Shown here piece after piece: positions 1 through 12,265 of a stretch of 64,000 nt of DNA (positions are counted from its first letter, which is position 1; each line of letters opens with the position of its first letter). Source of the stretch: Aptenodytes patagonicus (taxonomy: Eukaryota > Chordata > Aves > Sphenisciformes > Spheniscidae). Below the pieces are notes generated by a model. That model had not been told where the DNA came from, ran no database searches, and saw only the letters and a program-made list of their open reading frames with translations. The stretch covers positions 372,001 through 436,000 of the forward strand of contig NC_134954.1 in assembly GCF_965638725.1 (NCBI RefSeq). The letters run 5' to 3'. A program made the translations under genes and the position numbers.

Positions 1-309
1 AAGGACATAACAAAGAAGAGATTTTAACTGGGTGTTCTCCTGACCACAGGCTAACTCAGGTGACGGCTGCCCACCTGCATTTCCCCCTGCCGTTTGGCTG
101 GGACAGAGTATTCCCCTCCATTGCCCATCCCAAGAGGTGCCGTGCAGCAGCGGCTACCTCCCACCCCAAAAGCGGCTCCGTTTCTGCGGGCTGAGGTAAA
201 CCCTGCGCAGTTTTGCATATTAATTCGTTAGCCGAGTACGGCATTTGAGGAACTTCGGGATAAAAGCCACTGCCGCACCAGTGCCTGGTCTGTACCCTTC
301 CCCTTCAGA

Positions 310-1310
310 CTGCCGCCGGCTTTTACACACAAACGTACAGACCCCCCGGCGAAGTCAGTACCAGCCGGGAACTGTCCCCCTCCCCAGGCCGCCAGCGAGC
401 CCCGGGGCGGCAGGGCCACCTCCGCAGCCAATCTGGCCGGCAAGACTCGGCCGGTCCCTCCCAGCACCGGCCGCCGCCGAGCGAGGAGACGGGGCCGGGA
501 AGCGGCGGGCACCGGCCGGGCCGGGCCAGGCCGCGCTCGCCGGCGGTCTCCGCGGCCCGCAGGGTACGGCCCGGCCCGGCCCGGCCCAGAACGGCCGCCC
601 CGCACGCACCGGCCGCGGCGGCGCCGCCTCCCGGCCCGCCCCGGACCCGCGCCGGGGGCAGCGGCGGACAACGCGCGTCGGGCCCGGCGGCCTTCGCCCC
701 CCTCACCTCACGCACCGCCCGCAGCGCCGGGCCCGGGCCCGACCCGCCGCCGGCCTCCCCCCGCCCCGCCACGCCGCCTCGGTACCTCGGTGCGGAGCGC
801 GGCCTGGCGCCTCCTCGGCGGCGCGTCCGGCGGGGCCTGCCCCTGGCGGCCCGACCGCCCCGGCTCCGGCGGCTGGCGGCGCGGCTCCGGCGGCTGCAGG
901 CAGAGGCGAGGCGCGGCGCGGCCCCGGCTCGCCCGGCCCCCTCCCCCCCCCGCCCCGCGCTCTGCTGCGTCGCAGCGGCCCTTCCCTCGCCCGGCGGCGG
1001 AGCGCGGCGGCGGCGGGCGGCGGAGCGCGGCGACGCTTCCGCCCGCTGCCGCACGCCACCGCCCCCTGCCGGCGCGGAGGGCCGAGGGCGGGACCCACGC
1101 AGCCGCCGCGGGTGGGGCGGAAGCCCCGCGGAGCCCCGTGCCCGCCCCCCGACGAGCGGGGCGCGGGGGCCGCACCCCCCTGCCGGGGACGCCCCCCCGC
1201 CGTGCGGCAGCCCTGCGGCCGGTGGGAGCAGAGCTGCGCCGCCGCCCCCCGCGCTGGGCGGCTGCCGCCGGAGCGCCCCCGGCCCCGCGGCTGCGTGCTA
1301 CTAACGCTTG
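310..1310. promoter_or_regulatory. CpG island, probable promoter of an unidentified gene
   Basis: About 1 kb of very GC-rich, CpG-dense DNA ends abruptly in an AT-rich tract at about 1320. In amniote genomes such islands usually mark housekeeping or developmental promoters. I see no TATA box. A plausible minus-strand splice donor (GAG followed by GTGAGG) lies at about 710, so a non-coding first exon transcribed leftwards is possible, but this is inference. The long open frames on both strands are composition artefacts rich in Arg, Pro, Ala and Gly. The downstream gene is not in the window, so neither its identity nor its direction can be given. Confidence 0.7.
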
Positions 1311-1324
1311 ACAGTCACTGACAC

Positions 1325-1480
1325 TGCTTTTGCTATTTTTATTATTTAAATTTTCCTATTTATTATTCTTTTCATTCTCTGTTATTATTCTTTGTTCTTT
1401 ATTAGTATTTAGTATTTTTATTACTATTATTTAAATTTTATGTAGTATTGTTTTGTAATTTTTGTTTGTTGTTGTTGTTA
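1325..1480. repeat. AT-rich low-complexity tract
   Basis: The tract is almost entirely T and A, with interspersed TTATTA and ATTTAAATTTT units. The segment TTTTTATTATTTAAATTTT near 1330 recurs in near-identical form near 1420, suggesting slippage duplication. It begins directly at the CpG island border, giving a sharp composition step. Confidence 0.7.
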
Positions 1481-3371
1481 TTACTCCCCCCTCTCCTCTT
1501 TGCCCTAACCTCCTGCAGACCCTCTGCACTTTCTGCACCGTCAGAAAACTTTTTCCACGTCGCGAACCTCAGGGCTCAGATGTGGGGTTCTGACGCAGCA
1601 TCATGCCGTGGACTTGGACTTCAGCCGGCCCCGCACGTCAGGTTGCCAGTGAATTGTAGTCCGACGGTTTTCTGCTAGTTCCCATCGCGGCATGGAAGGG
1701 CTTCAGGCTGTTTCTGCGTCCACGGCAGGTAATATTCGTATATTATTCTCGCCGTGACAAATGCAGATCAGCCTGAATCGAGAAAAGCCCACATCTCTCC
1801 CAGCATAGATCAAGTTGATATTGTCCATTAGTGCAGTATAATACACAACGTGATTTTAAAGCAGAAAAATGTATTTTTATGAAACAAGTCATGAACGTCT
1901 TACAAGCCATGAGGTGAAAGCTTGCCCCGCGGGTCTGATGCGCTACTGCCGTGCGGCAGTGTGGGACCTGCTGGCCTGGTTTCCTGAAACGTCCTTAAGC
2001 TCCTCATGCTCTGCTGCACTGCACAGCTCCAGCTGACAAGCTTCTGTCTTCAGCTTCTTTTTAATTACGTGTCTCCACATCCCTTTCCTGCACTCCCCCA
2101 TCACATCGCTGGGGAGGGTTTGGGTCAGGCTTCTTGATGCCATAATTTTTTCCTGCAGCAGCATGTTGCTGCTCTGAACTTCACATGTCGCGGTTGCCTT
2201 GTCTGCTGTACAAAAAGCAAGCGGCGTTGCGTGGGCAAAGCTGCCTCCTGCGGCCCCATGGGGTCCCGCCGGGATGCTGCGCTGGACACAACAGCTCTTG
2301 CTGCTTGGCTTGGGGAGCTAGGCATGGATGGGCTGAAGCTCCTCTCGCCTAGACTGTACTCACAGCTAAGCGAGCTCGTATTATACGGAGTGAGAATTTA
2401 TTCTAGCCATGGTGAGGTGACTGGGTGGGTGAAAAGCAAAAGCAATTTCTGTAGCAACACCTGAATTAGTGCAACGGGGTTTGCACAGGGTGCTGGACCT
2501 ACACACTCCGCTGGGGACTGCAGGGTCTCCTCTCTTCCCCCATGCCTGGCAGGCGTTCCCTTCCCCTGAGCTGGAATTTTACCAAATTAAAAAAAAAAAA
2601 CAAACATAAGCAAAAATAGTCTTCATACCCAGACAACAAATACCATCCCCAGCTGTCCCAGAAACCACAGTGGTCTGGTGGTACTTGGCTGGCATGCCCA
2701 AGCAGCGTGCTTGGCCATTGCGCTGCCCCGTGTCTCACATTTTCGGATGTATATCCCACGTACTCTGCTCTAGCTGTGTCTTTTAGCAGCCTGGCAGCAA
2801 CCTCCAGTATTTCACAGTCCATCTTCTCACCCCTGTGAGATGGATTTTCATTTCTGGACCCTTTGCACATCACCGCTTGCAACATCCCATTGGCTTCGCT
2901 GCGCAAAGTCCCCTTGTTCTCCAGTTTCCACCCTGGTAGCTCCCTGGGCTTGACTGCGACATTCTGCGGGAAACAACTTAACAGCAGAACAGGCTGATTA
3001 AAGACAAAGTGAGATTCATGGTGCCATTTCTGATGCGGAAAGACCTCATGGAACACGTGAAACGCTCGGCCACAGGTCTTCTGTGTGTGGCACTGTCTGT
3101 GTGAATCAGCCCTCTGTGTGCTATGGCTTGGACGCAGAAAAATGTTTATGACCACACTTGCAACCATCCCTGTGTAGGACAGCATGGAAGCACAGAGGAA
3201 TTTGCACTGGGCAATGTGGCTGGGCAGTTGCAACAGCGCTGGTTTGGTGGGGATGCTTCCCTGGACCAGCACCGCGGGCTCCGGGTCCAGCCTGGCAGCA
3301 TGCCGGTGCCACTGGGGGCTACCCCAGTCAGCCCTGCCGTGCTCAGCACCTCACCGGATAGGACATGGGGG
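1481..3371. other. Non-coding stretch with one long unexplained minus-strand frame
   Basis: No exon, RNA gene or known repeat is recognised here. An open reading frame of 257 codons runs on the minus strand from 3272 to 2499. It has no domain I recognise, a poly-Phe stretch produced by a poly-A run of the + strand, and no family resemblance. It is more likely chance or an untranslated transcript than a gene. Confidence 0.4.
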
Positions 3372-3537
3372 TATAAGCAAGTGTATATATATACATAAAA
3401 AATATATATATTAAAAATACATATATATATTAAAAATATATAAGAGCAAGTGTGTGTGTATGTATATTTATATAAATATATTTTTATATACTTGCTTATA
3501 TCCCTCATATAGATACTTGCTTTTATATATATAAGAG
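3372..3537. repeat. AT/TATA microsatellite cluster
   Basis: Imperfect (TA)n and ATATATTAAAAA blocks are interrupted by a short (GT)n. The word ACTTGCTT followed by TATA recurs at about 3490 and 3514. This is simple sequence that produces spurious Tyr/Ile-rich frames on the minus strand. Confidence 0.85.
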
Positions 3538-6500
3538 ATGAAGCAGCTCTGGACCCGGAGCAGGCAGCGGGACACGCTGCCTGTGCAACGTGACAGGGCC
3601 TTGGGGAATGACTTACTGAGCTTGCCTGGGCCCACGGCGTGCAGTCGGCAAAACGTTGGCAGTTTGTATATCCCGCTTGTGAACTGGGAATAATTGTTTT
3701 CAAAGCCAACATGGGAAGGGTGTGTATGTCTGTGTTCAAATTGTTAACCTGTAATTATGCTAAAAACATTCAAGTTTAAACAGATAATATTCGGGGTACT
3801 GACTAGAGAGAAGAAGGAATTAAAGGCAAGCACTGGTACAGGGATTTGACACCAGCTCCTGGAAAATAGACACTACTGCTTTACAAATGACCATTGGAAA
3901 AAAGATCATGCAAGTAGTGGGTTCAGTGCAATTACCATCCCCGTATAGTATACTGCAGGGAAATCCGCGAGCAGAGAGAGCGTGATTTTTCTAAGCTCTT
4001 AGAAGCAGGAATTAAATTCAACATGTGACAAAGCTCTTAGTACACCAGCAGTTCACTAATTCACAGCCACGACTGAGACATCCATTGTGAATTAATTAAT
4101 TCTTGCAAATTAGGAAGTGAATAAACATGATTAAAAAATCCAAGTTACTTCACTGAAAAAAAAAGGTAGTTAGAAAGGCAAGTGCTCATGTGTTTTGGTC
4201 AGGAGGGACAGACAGCCGAATGGGATCCTGAGGCTTTTTGCTGCTGGTTTGAGGTCCCCGGGAGCTCTGCACCTCAGGTTCAGCTCCTCTAATCACCATC
4301 CTGCACCAACAAATGGCAAAAGTGGGGAAAAATAATATGTCATCCTGTGAAATTAATCCTCCTTTGAGCAGCTCTGTTTTGCTCACCTCTTTCCTTCCTT
4401 TGACCGTACCTTACGCAGAGCCCGTGTCCTGCGTGGGATGCTGCGTCCTGCATGGCAGCAGCTAGCTCTCCAGGACCAGCCTCCCTTGGCTCTCCTTGAG
4501 GCCAAGAGCGGGTGGAGGTGGGGAGGCTGCCAAGGGCACCACAGGCTTCTGCAGTTCAGCCAAAAAACAGGCTGGGCCAATGCATCCCTGCAAAAGCATC
4601 ACCCTTGCAGGATGTCATTCATACCGGGCTGGTTTCTTTACGAGAGCGGCAACACAACTGCCTGTCAAATACAATTTTAAAGTAGGTCCCCAGCAGCCCC
4701 AGGGGTCCCTGTCCCACCCCGTCCCCAGGGATCAAGCTTATTTCTTAATCCTTCTGCTGCACCCTTCTCTTCCTCAGTACTTTGTGCAGGGGAAGTAACT
4801 CATCGCCTGGTTTGTCTTTTCTCTTTTCTAGGGCTGTAATGCAGTAGGATACACAAGCCCTTTCCCTTCGGAGGGTGTTTCCTCTTCTCCCCCCACTACC
4901 CTGCTGCAGGGGCAGGTCCTGAGTGCCTCTTGTCATGTCCCGCACGGCATCTCCCCACACTTTTGACGTGCTTTTGGATGTCACTGCCCATAGCCCAAAT
5001 GGGCACAATCCCAAGCAAGGTAAATGTCACTCCTACAAAAAGCCCCATGCCAAGTTTTACTGGCAGTGGTGCACATGAGAGCTCTCCAGCACGAGCCCCA
5101 TTTTCTCAGAGCCCAAACCATTGTAGGAAAGTGGGGCAGAGAGCAGAAAGGTAGAGTAGAAATAACTGCCCGTAGCTCATGCATGTCACCACCTCGTCAT
5201 GCGATGGGCATGAAGATGTTCTTGCCAACTGCATGGCCACCTCAATAGGCATGACACGAACCATTTGAAAAAATAATCTGGGTCTTCTTGCCAGCTGCCT
5301 TGACAAATATACAATGAGAAAAGAACATAACCAACATCCAGTTTATGTTTTAATTGGCCATGGGCATGCACTGGTGTGATTCACAAACCAGAGCCCGAGT
5401 TCCTGGTCCCTGACAAAGTGTTTCAGGGAAAAGGCTTTGGGGAGGAAATATTGGGAGTAGGAATGACTGCAGTTATGCTGAATATCTTCTACTTAAAGTT
5501 TGGAAGAACAAGAATCCTGAGTCTGTCAGTGGACTTTGGACCAAGCTGAAGTGGCTGAGTTTAATCACCCAGGTTCCACAAGTGCCTGTGACTGTTCCTG
5601 AAACTGCGTTTCACCCGTTACTGGCTGGGGATGTTCACTGCAGACTCTCGAAGCTTTTGTCAAAGAAACATCTCTGAGTGAGCATTTTGTTACCTTTCAG
5701 TTCATTCAATCAATACATAATGAACAGACTCACACCCCCCAAAACCTATTTACAGTAGAAAGCACAAATAAATGTAATTGTCATCCATTTCAATTGGGTT
5801 TTTTTCCTCACAGGGATGCCATACTTTATCCTCAATTCAAGGTGCCATTTCAGAATTAAAACACATTTTTAAAATATTATTGCAAATCACAAGAACTAAG
5901 GGTAGCATGTAAAGATTGGCAGAAAAGAAAAGCAATTGCCAGAAGAATCATAGGGAAAAATCAGTTGCAAATCCCTTTCCTGGACAGCAAGAAGAGCAGT
6001 ATGTCATTCTGCAGAACCACGTCCTTTTAATAAACTTTTTATTATAGTAGAACAACTGAAAGTTATCTATAAAGCGCAGCAGCATCCATTCCAGCAAGAA
6101 TCTACTACTAAAGCCAAAACCAGATTTCCATCAGCATGGTAAACATGAAAGGAAATAACAGAAGTCACCCTGAAAAACAGCACCGTAGAAGAATGTATTT
6201 CCTGAGTTTAAAAAAAAAAAAAAGGCAAAAAACCAGTCAAATACATCCATTAATTCAATAGAACTGGAAGCAAATACATCTACGAATCGCAAATCGTGCA
6301 GGAAAGACACGAGGCTGTGAACACTGGTGAAACGATTAAAAAGGATATTCCATACACTGGCAGAAGCCTTTAGTTTTCATCCTTTTAACACTTGTAAGCA
6401 ATGGCAGAAGACAGCCTAGGTCCAGGAACCTGTGCATGTGCCCCCCAGGCAGGCAGCCCATGCGGGTGCTCTCGGTGGGCAATGTTTTGCCCTGCTGGTC

Positions 6501-8680
6501 ACCCAGCGTGCCTGAATGACCATCATCCCTGTGAGCCGGCCTCGCTCAACATGTCTGTGCAAGGGCTAGCTGCCGTGTAAAAATTGCACGAGGCTTTGGG
6601 AGAAAAGAGGCTGAGCTACTGCAGAGGTACTGCAGCAGCTTTCTCTACCAACCTGAATTTACCCACCGATCTTTCTGAAAGGACTGCTTTTTTTCTGTTA
6701 TTTCTCAGCACTTTTATTCTCCTGCTTTTACCAAATCAATTCTAAAACAGAAAATTATTGAAGGGGAAAGGTTTTTCCTGGTTATGCCAGTAGATTAAGG
6801 TTCAGTGACTTCCTCAAGCTCAGCACTACCAAAGTGACTGGTGGGTTGGTTATTTTCAGATGCTTTCCCTGTTCTTTTATGTTTTAAAGAAGTTATGAAC
6901 CAAGTTTACTAACTCGGTTCACATGTAAGTAGCACCCATTAAGCTTTGAAACCCACACCCTCTGGATAACGCTGCTACGCGCTTACTTAGCACTTTACCC
7001 CTTCAAAGGACTTTGCAGAAACTAATTAATTAGCTCTTACAGCAGAAAACTGCTGTAGTGAACCGCATGGGCTTAGTGCTGCTGTTCAGCTGGATTCGGT
7101 CTCAGCTGCTGTGGGGCTGAGTTAGCACAGGAGCCATTGCCATGTCACTTGACAATTAAATCTATGTCAAGCCACTCCAGCAATTATGTGCAGGGACTTT
7201 CCCTGAGACTCTCCAAAGCTCTTCTATGCCTCGCCTCTTCCTCCTCCTCCTCCTCTGGCTCCCGAGGAGGAGGGCACTCTGGAGGTCTGCCTGTCCCCAC
7301 CTTCAAAGTCAGGCACTGCTTTTAGGAAGGGCTGAGCCCCTTTCCCCCAGCTCAGCGGGATTCACCTTTGAAAGCAAGTTCATTTATGTTCTACAGCAAA
7401 ATTTGTATCTTCTGAAAATCTTCCATGTGCAGGTGTGCAAGTGAGTCCCTGTCCGCACGCGTGTATACATACGCACCAGGAACAGGGAGACAGGAGGAAA
7501 CATCACCTTCGAAACAACAAAACACCCAGCTGATCACAGATACTCTTCTGGAAAACTCCTTGGGGAGCTCACGTGTGTTGTGGCCTCTTTTGCTTTTTGA
7601 CAGAGTGAACCCAGGGCACAACTCCTAATGTTAAAAATAGACAAGAAAGAAAAAAAGGGTTGTGACAGTGGGGTTTTTGTTATTATTTTTACATGCCTCA
7701 TTATGGAGAAGCTGAAACAAGTGCAAGCTCTGCTTTTCCCCTTCCCAGACTGGATTGTGGAGCATCACCCACCTTCTCACGGCTCCTGACTGCCCCCTCA
7801 CCCTGCAGGGGCTGTGGGCATCCTTCCACCGAGCAACCATGCCCCAAGAGATAGCAGGACTTCCTACACCCTTTGGTTCCTCCAAAGGAATAAGAAATCC
7901 TCATCCCTATAAAAAGGACAGTCTCCTAGATATATTTGGAAAGGAAAAAATTGAATAAATTAAAGAGGAGAGAGATATGGTTAAAACCAGACAGTATTTA
8001 TAAAACAAAAAGCAGTATAAAACTTTTTGCTTTAATTGGTAAAAAATTTAGATATAAAAATATGGATACAAAAAAATCAGCTTAGAGAGCAGGATGTGTA
8101 CAATTTATGTACAATCCAGGCTGGACTCAGCTCGCAAAGACCAGAGACCCTGCGGCTCACGCCCTCCCTTGCATTTTCTGCTGTCCCAGCAGCAGCCGGG
8201 CTGCACCAAGACTGAACCAGCAAGTGCAAAAAAAAACAAGCGAGTGTTTCCCCACTTCCTCGGGTGCTGCAATCCCAGCCCTGCAGCACCAGAAGTGAGC
8301 AGCACATAGGAAATGCTGCTGATAAGCCCGGTGCCCTCCCAGCTGTCCTGCTATCCCCCACAGCAGCAGCCCACCTGCCCACGGCCCAGGACAACGTGCT
8401 GGCAGGAGGGCTGCAAGTCGCTCTCCCTGCAGAGCGTTAGCGATGACTGGCCTCATTGCCTCGTTCGTGCTGACAAGGTATTTTGTGTCAGGGGGTCAGG
8501 ATATGGTGTCAGTGCACATACACACATGTACTATAAAAAGAAAACTCCTATTGGCATGTGGCCAAGCCGGGATGAAAGCCGCGTTTACTCCCAGTCACAG
8601 AAGAGATATTTGTCTCACAAAGGTGAAACTTAACCCAGATCCTTCTGCGGCCTCGGGAACCAAGAAGCTAAGAAGAAACA
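3538..8680. other. Intergenic DNA, nothing recognised
   Basis: About 5 kb of single-copy-looking sequence with moderate AT content, scattered A-runs (for example 6210-6224) and a CTCCTCCTCCTCC-type tract near 7240. No exon with convincing splice sites, no tRNA or rRNA, and no recognisable transposon was found. Distal regulatory elements cannot be excluded. Confidence 0.6.
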
Positions 8681-8766
8681 GGCTGTGCGGGATGTGCAGG
8701 GGCTGGGATATGGGATGTGCAGGGGTTGGGTGTATGGGGTGTGCAGAGGCTGGGGTACGGGGTGCT
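8681..8766 (+). repeat. Short GT-rich minisatellite, about 23-25 bp unit, three to four copies
   Basis: The word GGATGTGCAGGGG occurs twice and GGGTGTGCAGAGG once, each copy preceded by CTGGG or TTGGG and a TAT/TAC element. This gives imperfect tandem units. The repeat is G-rich on this strand. It looks like a local expansion without coding meaning. Confidence 0.7.
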
Positions 8767-9363
8767 GAGCCCCGGGTTCCAATGTTTGGGGAGCCAGGCA
8801 CCCATGCAGACGTTGCTGTGCGCGTGAAGCGTACTGAATAAACCAAGCACTTGCTGTATTATAGATGAGGCTTGTTATCAGGGGACATCTGGTAACATTA
8901 CATACACAGAGAGTGTGAAAAAGCCCAGAGCTGCCCTACTGAACAAAACAACTCCTGAGATGCCCAGTGGGGAAAGTTCAAGAACCTCATTGAATACTCC
9001 CTCAAAGCCCCTTACACCCTCTCCACCATGCTTGGCTCTTCCCCCTCGTACCACTGCTTTGGCACAGGCAAGGGGCTAATCATTATTAGCATGTCGCCAC
9101 CCACACGGCTTATCATATTTTCTTCTTCCTATAAGGCACTCTTGGCCTAGGAGCCGTGTTGCAAACAGCAGCTTTCTGGCTGCGAACCAGCAGGTAAGAC
9201 TTCTTCCAGGGCCGGGAGCACTGCTAACCCGCCAGACAGGAGACATCTTGAGCAACGGCAGGAGCATCAGCTGATCCTTAACATGAAGGCTGGAGGGGGG
9301 GTGTGAAAGAAAAGCTGAGAATTACTCAGCTGGTACCAGCCTTGTAATTATTTCCTATCCCAG

Positions 9364-9536
9364 GAGTCCACTCCTGAAGATGGTAGAGCCAGCTGGTACC
9401 AAGGAAGCCGAGCTGGAGCTAGCGAGGTTTGGTGCACTCAGTAAAGAAGCTGGATCGAGAGACGTCGACAGCATTTCCAGAAGATGCCCAATGCCACTTC
9501 TAGAGCTGGACTTCCCCTATGATGAAAACACTGCAG
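9364..9536 (+). other. Candidate coding exon of an unidentified gene
   Basis: The segment begins after a good acceptor (TTATTTCCTATCCCAG) and ends in CTGCAG before a moderate donor (GTATCA). Of the three forward frames only one is open throughout, giving 57 full codons. The peptide is charged and protein-like, with the words KEAELELARFGALSKEAG and LLELDFPYDEN. I do not recognise it, and no partner exon was found on either side. It could be part of a long non-coding RNA or a chance open frame. Confidence 0.2.
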
Positions 9537-12265
9537 GTATCACTGTCCAATGCAATATACGTCCTGTCTCTCTCTACCTGTAAATGTCTCTGGAGCAGAC
9601 AAGCCTCCAACTGTGCTCCTACCCCTGTCTACACCACAGCGAATTGCATAGGACATTGCCTTGACAGGCCACCACTTGACCACAAGTATCAAGACTCATC
9701 TCCAGATCCCTTCTGTCTCTTCCCCGCTTGCCACACAACTCTCGCCCAGCCACAAACCTTTTTGCCTCCCAGCCCTCTGCTAAAAACCATGACCTGGTAC
9801 AGGCAGTGTCACCCCAGCCCCAAGGATTTAACCAATACAGCCCTCCAATGCAGAGAGTCTCTGAAGCAGCCTTCCCCAACACAGCCACAGCTCCCCTCGC
9901 TGCAAGCTCTGACAGTGCCTTCGGTCCCATGTCCCGTCGTGGATGGCATCTGCTGCACCAGGGCTGTGCTCTCAGGCAACTCTCCTTGTAATAGCAAATG
10001 ACTGCAAATGTTCTTCTCCACACCCTAAGCACAGATAAATCACCCTTTGCTTTTCCGCCCCGGCTTATTTCCAGCAGTATCCTGTCCTGGCCAGGCTGCT
10101 GGGCACATGGTCCCCCTGCAGATCATGCTGCACCAGCCTGAGATGGGACACGGTGGGTCCCAAACTGAGGTGAGCCTGGAGACGTAGCCCTGGTCCCCCC
10201 AGGCAATCCAGCAGTGAGTAATCTCCGAGCAGCTGCGGTTTACGTGCCTGCACGCCGGGAGCCAGCCTCCCTGCCCAGGCACCGCCTGCACCCTCCGGAC
10301 CCGACACATCCAGTCACCACGCTGGCACGTCCTGCTGCTCCTCACATTCCTCTCCTGCTGTAACATTTTGGGAGCAAACCACCCCTGGGCGACACAGGGC
10401 TTCAGGACGGGCTGCTTGGGATTTACAGCTATCAAGAAACCTACTGATTTAAACCTTTTCATGGAGAGCTTTACCCCTCATTTTTAAACCTCAGCCTTGA
10501 ACCAGAACTGACCTGAAAAACCCCAGATGAAAAACTCTTTATTTGTAATGACTAAAGCCCCTGTAAAAACAGCCTCTCCTCGGTGAGTGTTTGCTTACAG
10601 CAAGGTGGGTCTGGAGCCCATCCCGGAGGGAGGGAGCACAGGGTGCAGAGGGTGCACTGAAGTTGCACATCAGGGCCGACCCGCTTCCGTGCTGGCAGCG
10701 GCCGCGGCCACTGCCGCCGCCTTACCCTGCCCGCTCCCGCGGCTCCCAAACCCGCGCTTTGCTCCTTGCTTCACAAACCCCTCGCCACCGCATGTGCCAA
10801 AGGCAAAGCCCTTGTGCTAAAAGCAGACCCAACAAAACCACTCACAGCTGGGAGGGCTGCAGGGGGCAGGACACCCTGAGCAGCCCTTCGCGTCTGCCTG
10901 GCAGCCTGCCCACCGGCACCTCCTGCAGACCGGGGACCCACGCTCACACACCTCAGAAGAGGGATGAGCAGTTGCTTAACTGGGGACAAATCCAACCCAG
11001 ATGTGTCCCCAGCCTGGAGAGGAGAGGTGGTCCCGCCATGAGTCCCATGTGCAACGTAACAGGTGGCATTCAGGAGCACCTGCTCATCTCTCCTCCCCTG
11101 TTCCCCCTCTATCCCACAGCAAATCCATCCCTGCAAAAGGCTCGGCTGCGTTAATGAGGCCGTTTCATTAGCCAGCCAGGGGCCTGGGTTGGACTCAGGG
11201 GCCACCCCAGCACTGCACAGGCCTCCTGGTTAGTCCTGCCAGGTTGTGAGCTGGTGTCCACAGCATCGCCCTGAGTCGCAAGAGGCAGGAGGGACCTGCC
11301 TGGGCTGGCGCGTGGGTCTCTGGTGACACACAGCATCCTTCCTGCAGCATGGGCCTCCTCAGCCCAGCTGAGATGGCTCCTGCTTCCCAGCCGCCATGCA
11401 GGGAGGGCTCTGCTGATAGCAGAAACACGGGGGACACCCACAGCAGGGGTTTGGGCTGCTCGCGCCAGCACTTGACCTCCAAAGAGGCAACACAGCTCCA
11501 TCTCACCAGGCTTTCCCCTCCAGCCCCAAGCAGGGAAGAGGCACGGCCACCCCAGCACAGAGCAGCCTCGCCGGCAGGAGTGGCTCTGCCCTGCCCAGAG
11601 CCCAGGGAAAAAGGATTGGGACAGAGATGAGGCAGAACAAAACTTGGAGGAATTAGAGGAATAATCATGGAGCTCCTCAGCTTTAACAGCAAACCAGAAT
11701 TAGTTACTTGCTTATGGGAATTTTTTTGGCTCTGCTCCCTTTTCTCTACTTCTCACTTTTTTCCTATCAAGTGTCTAAACTAAAATATTACCAGCTCTCA
11801 TGGAAAAAAATTACTTTAAATAATTTTATTTTACCACCCAGAAAGAAGGGGAGAGGGTGGATGAAAGGTTCACAGAAAATACTTTTTTCTTTCAATATTT
11901 TTGTTTTCCATTAAAAAAAAATCTTCTTTCCTCAAAATCAGTTTCACAGGAATCTTTCAACTAGTCCTAATCAATAGGGTTGGGGGGGTTATTGTTATTA
12001 TCTTGGCAGAAGCTCTTATTTAAAAGCATAATTAAATATGTGTACAAAGATGCTGTGTCTTGCCAAATCCTTGCTGTCCCATAGTTGCTCCTCTCCCTCT
12101 GCCTTGGCCAGGGGGATCACCAGTGCCTTGACCGGTGCATGTGGGACAGCCCAGCCCACCAGCATGTACCTGTCCTCCATCTCCTCTGCTGCTTGACACC
12201 GTGGGGCAGCCAGCTCCCACACAGCTAGGCCTGCGGACCAGCTGAGACCATTCAGCACCTTGAGG
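9537..12265. other. Intergenic DNA, nothing recognised
   Basis: GC-moderate to GC-rich sequence. Frames of 140-190 codons occur on both strands (for example 10591-11154 +, 11195-11692 -), but they overlap one another, lack splice context and resemble no family. An AT-rich patch lies at about 11700-12010. No transposon is recognised until the CR1 at 12266. Confidence 0.55.

Noticed and set aside
228-1321. Long open frames on both strands (up to 358 codons) in the first kilobase
   Set aside because: CpG-island composition removes stop codons. The peptides are low-complexity Arg/Pro/Ala/Gly with no domain.
8681-8766. Tandem units considered as a CRISPR-like array
   Set aside because: No spacers between units and the genome is vertebrate. 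It is a minisatellite.
10591-11692. + frame of 187 codons and - frames of 135-165 codons
   Set aside because: Overlapping, compositionally biased, no family resemblance.
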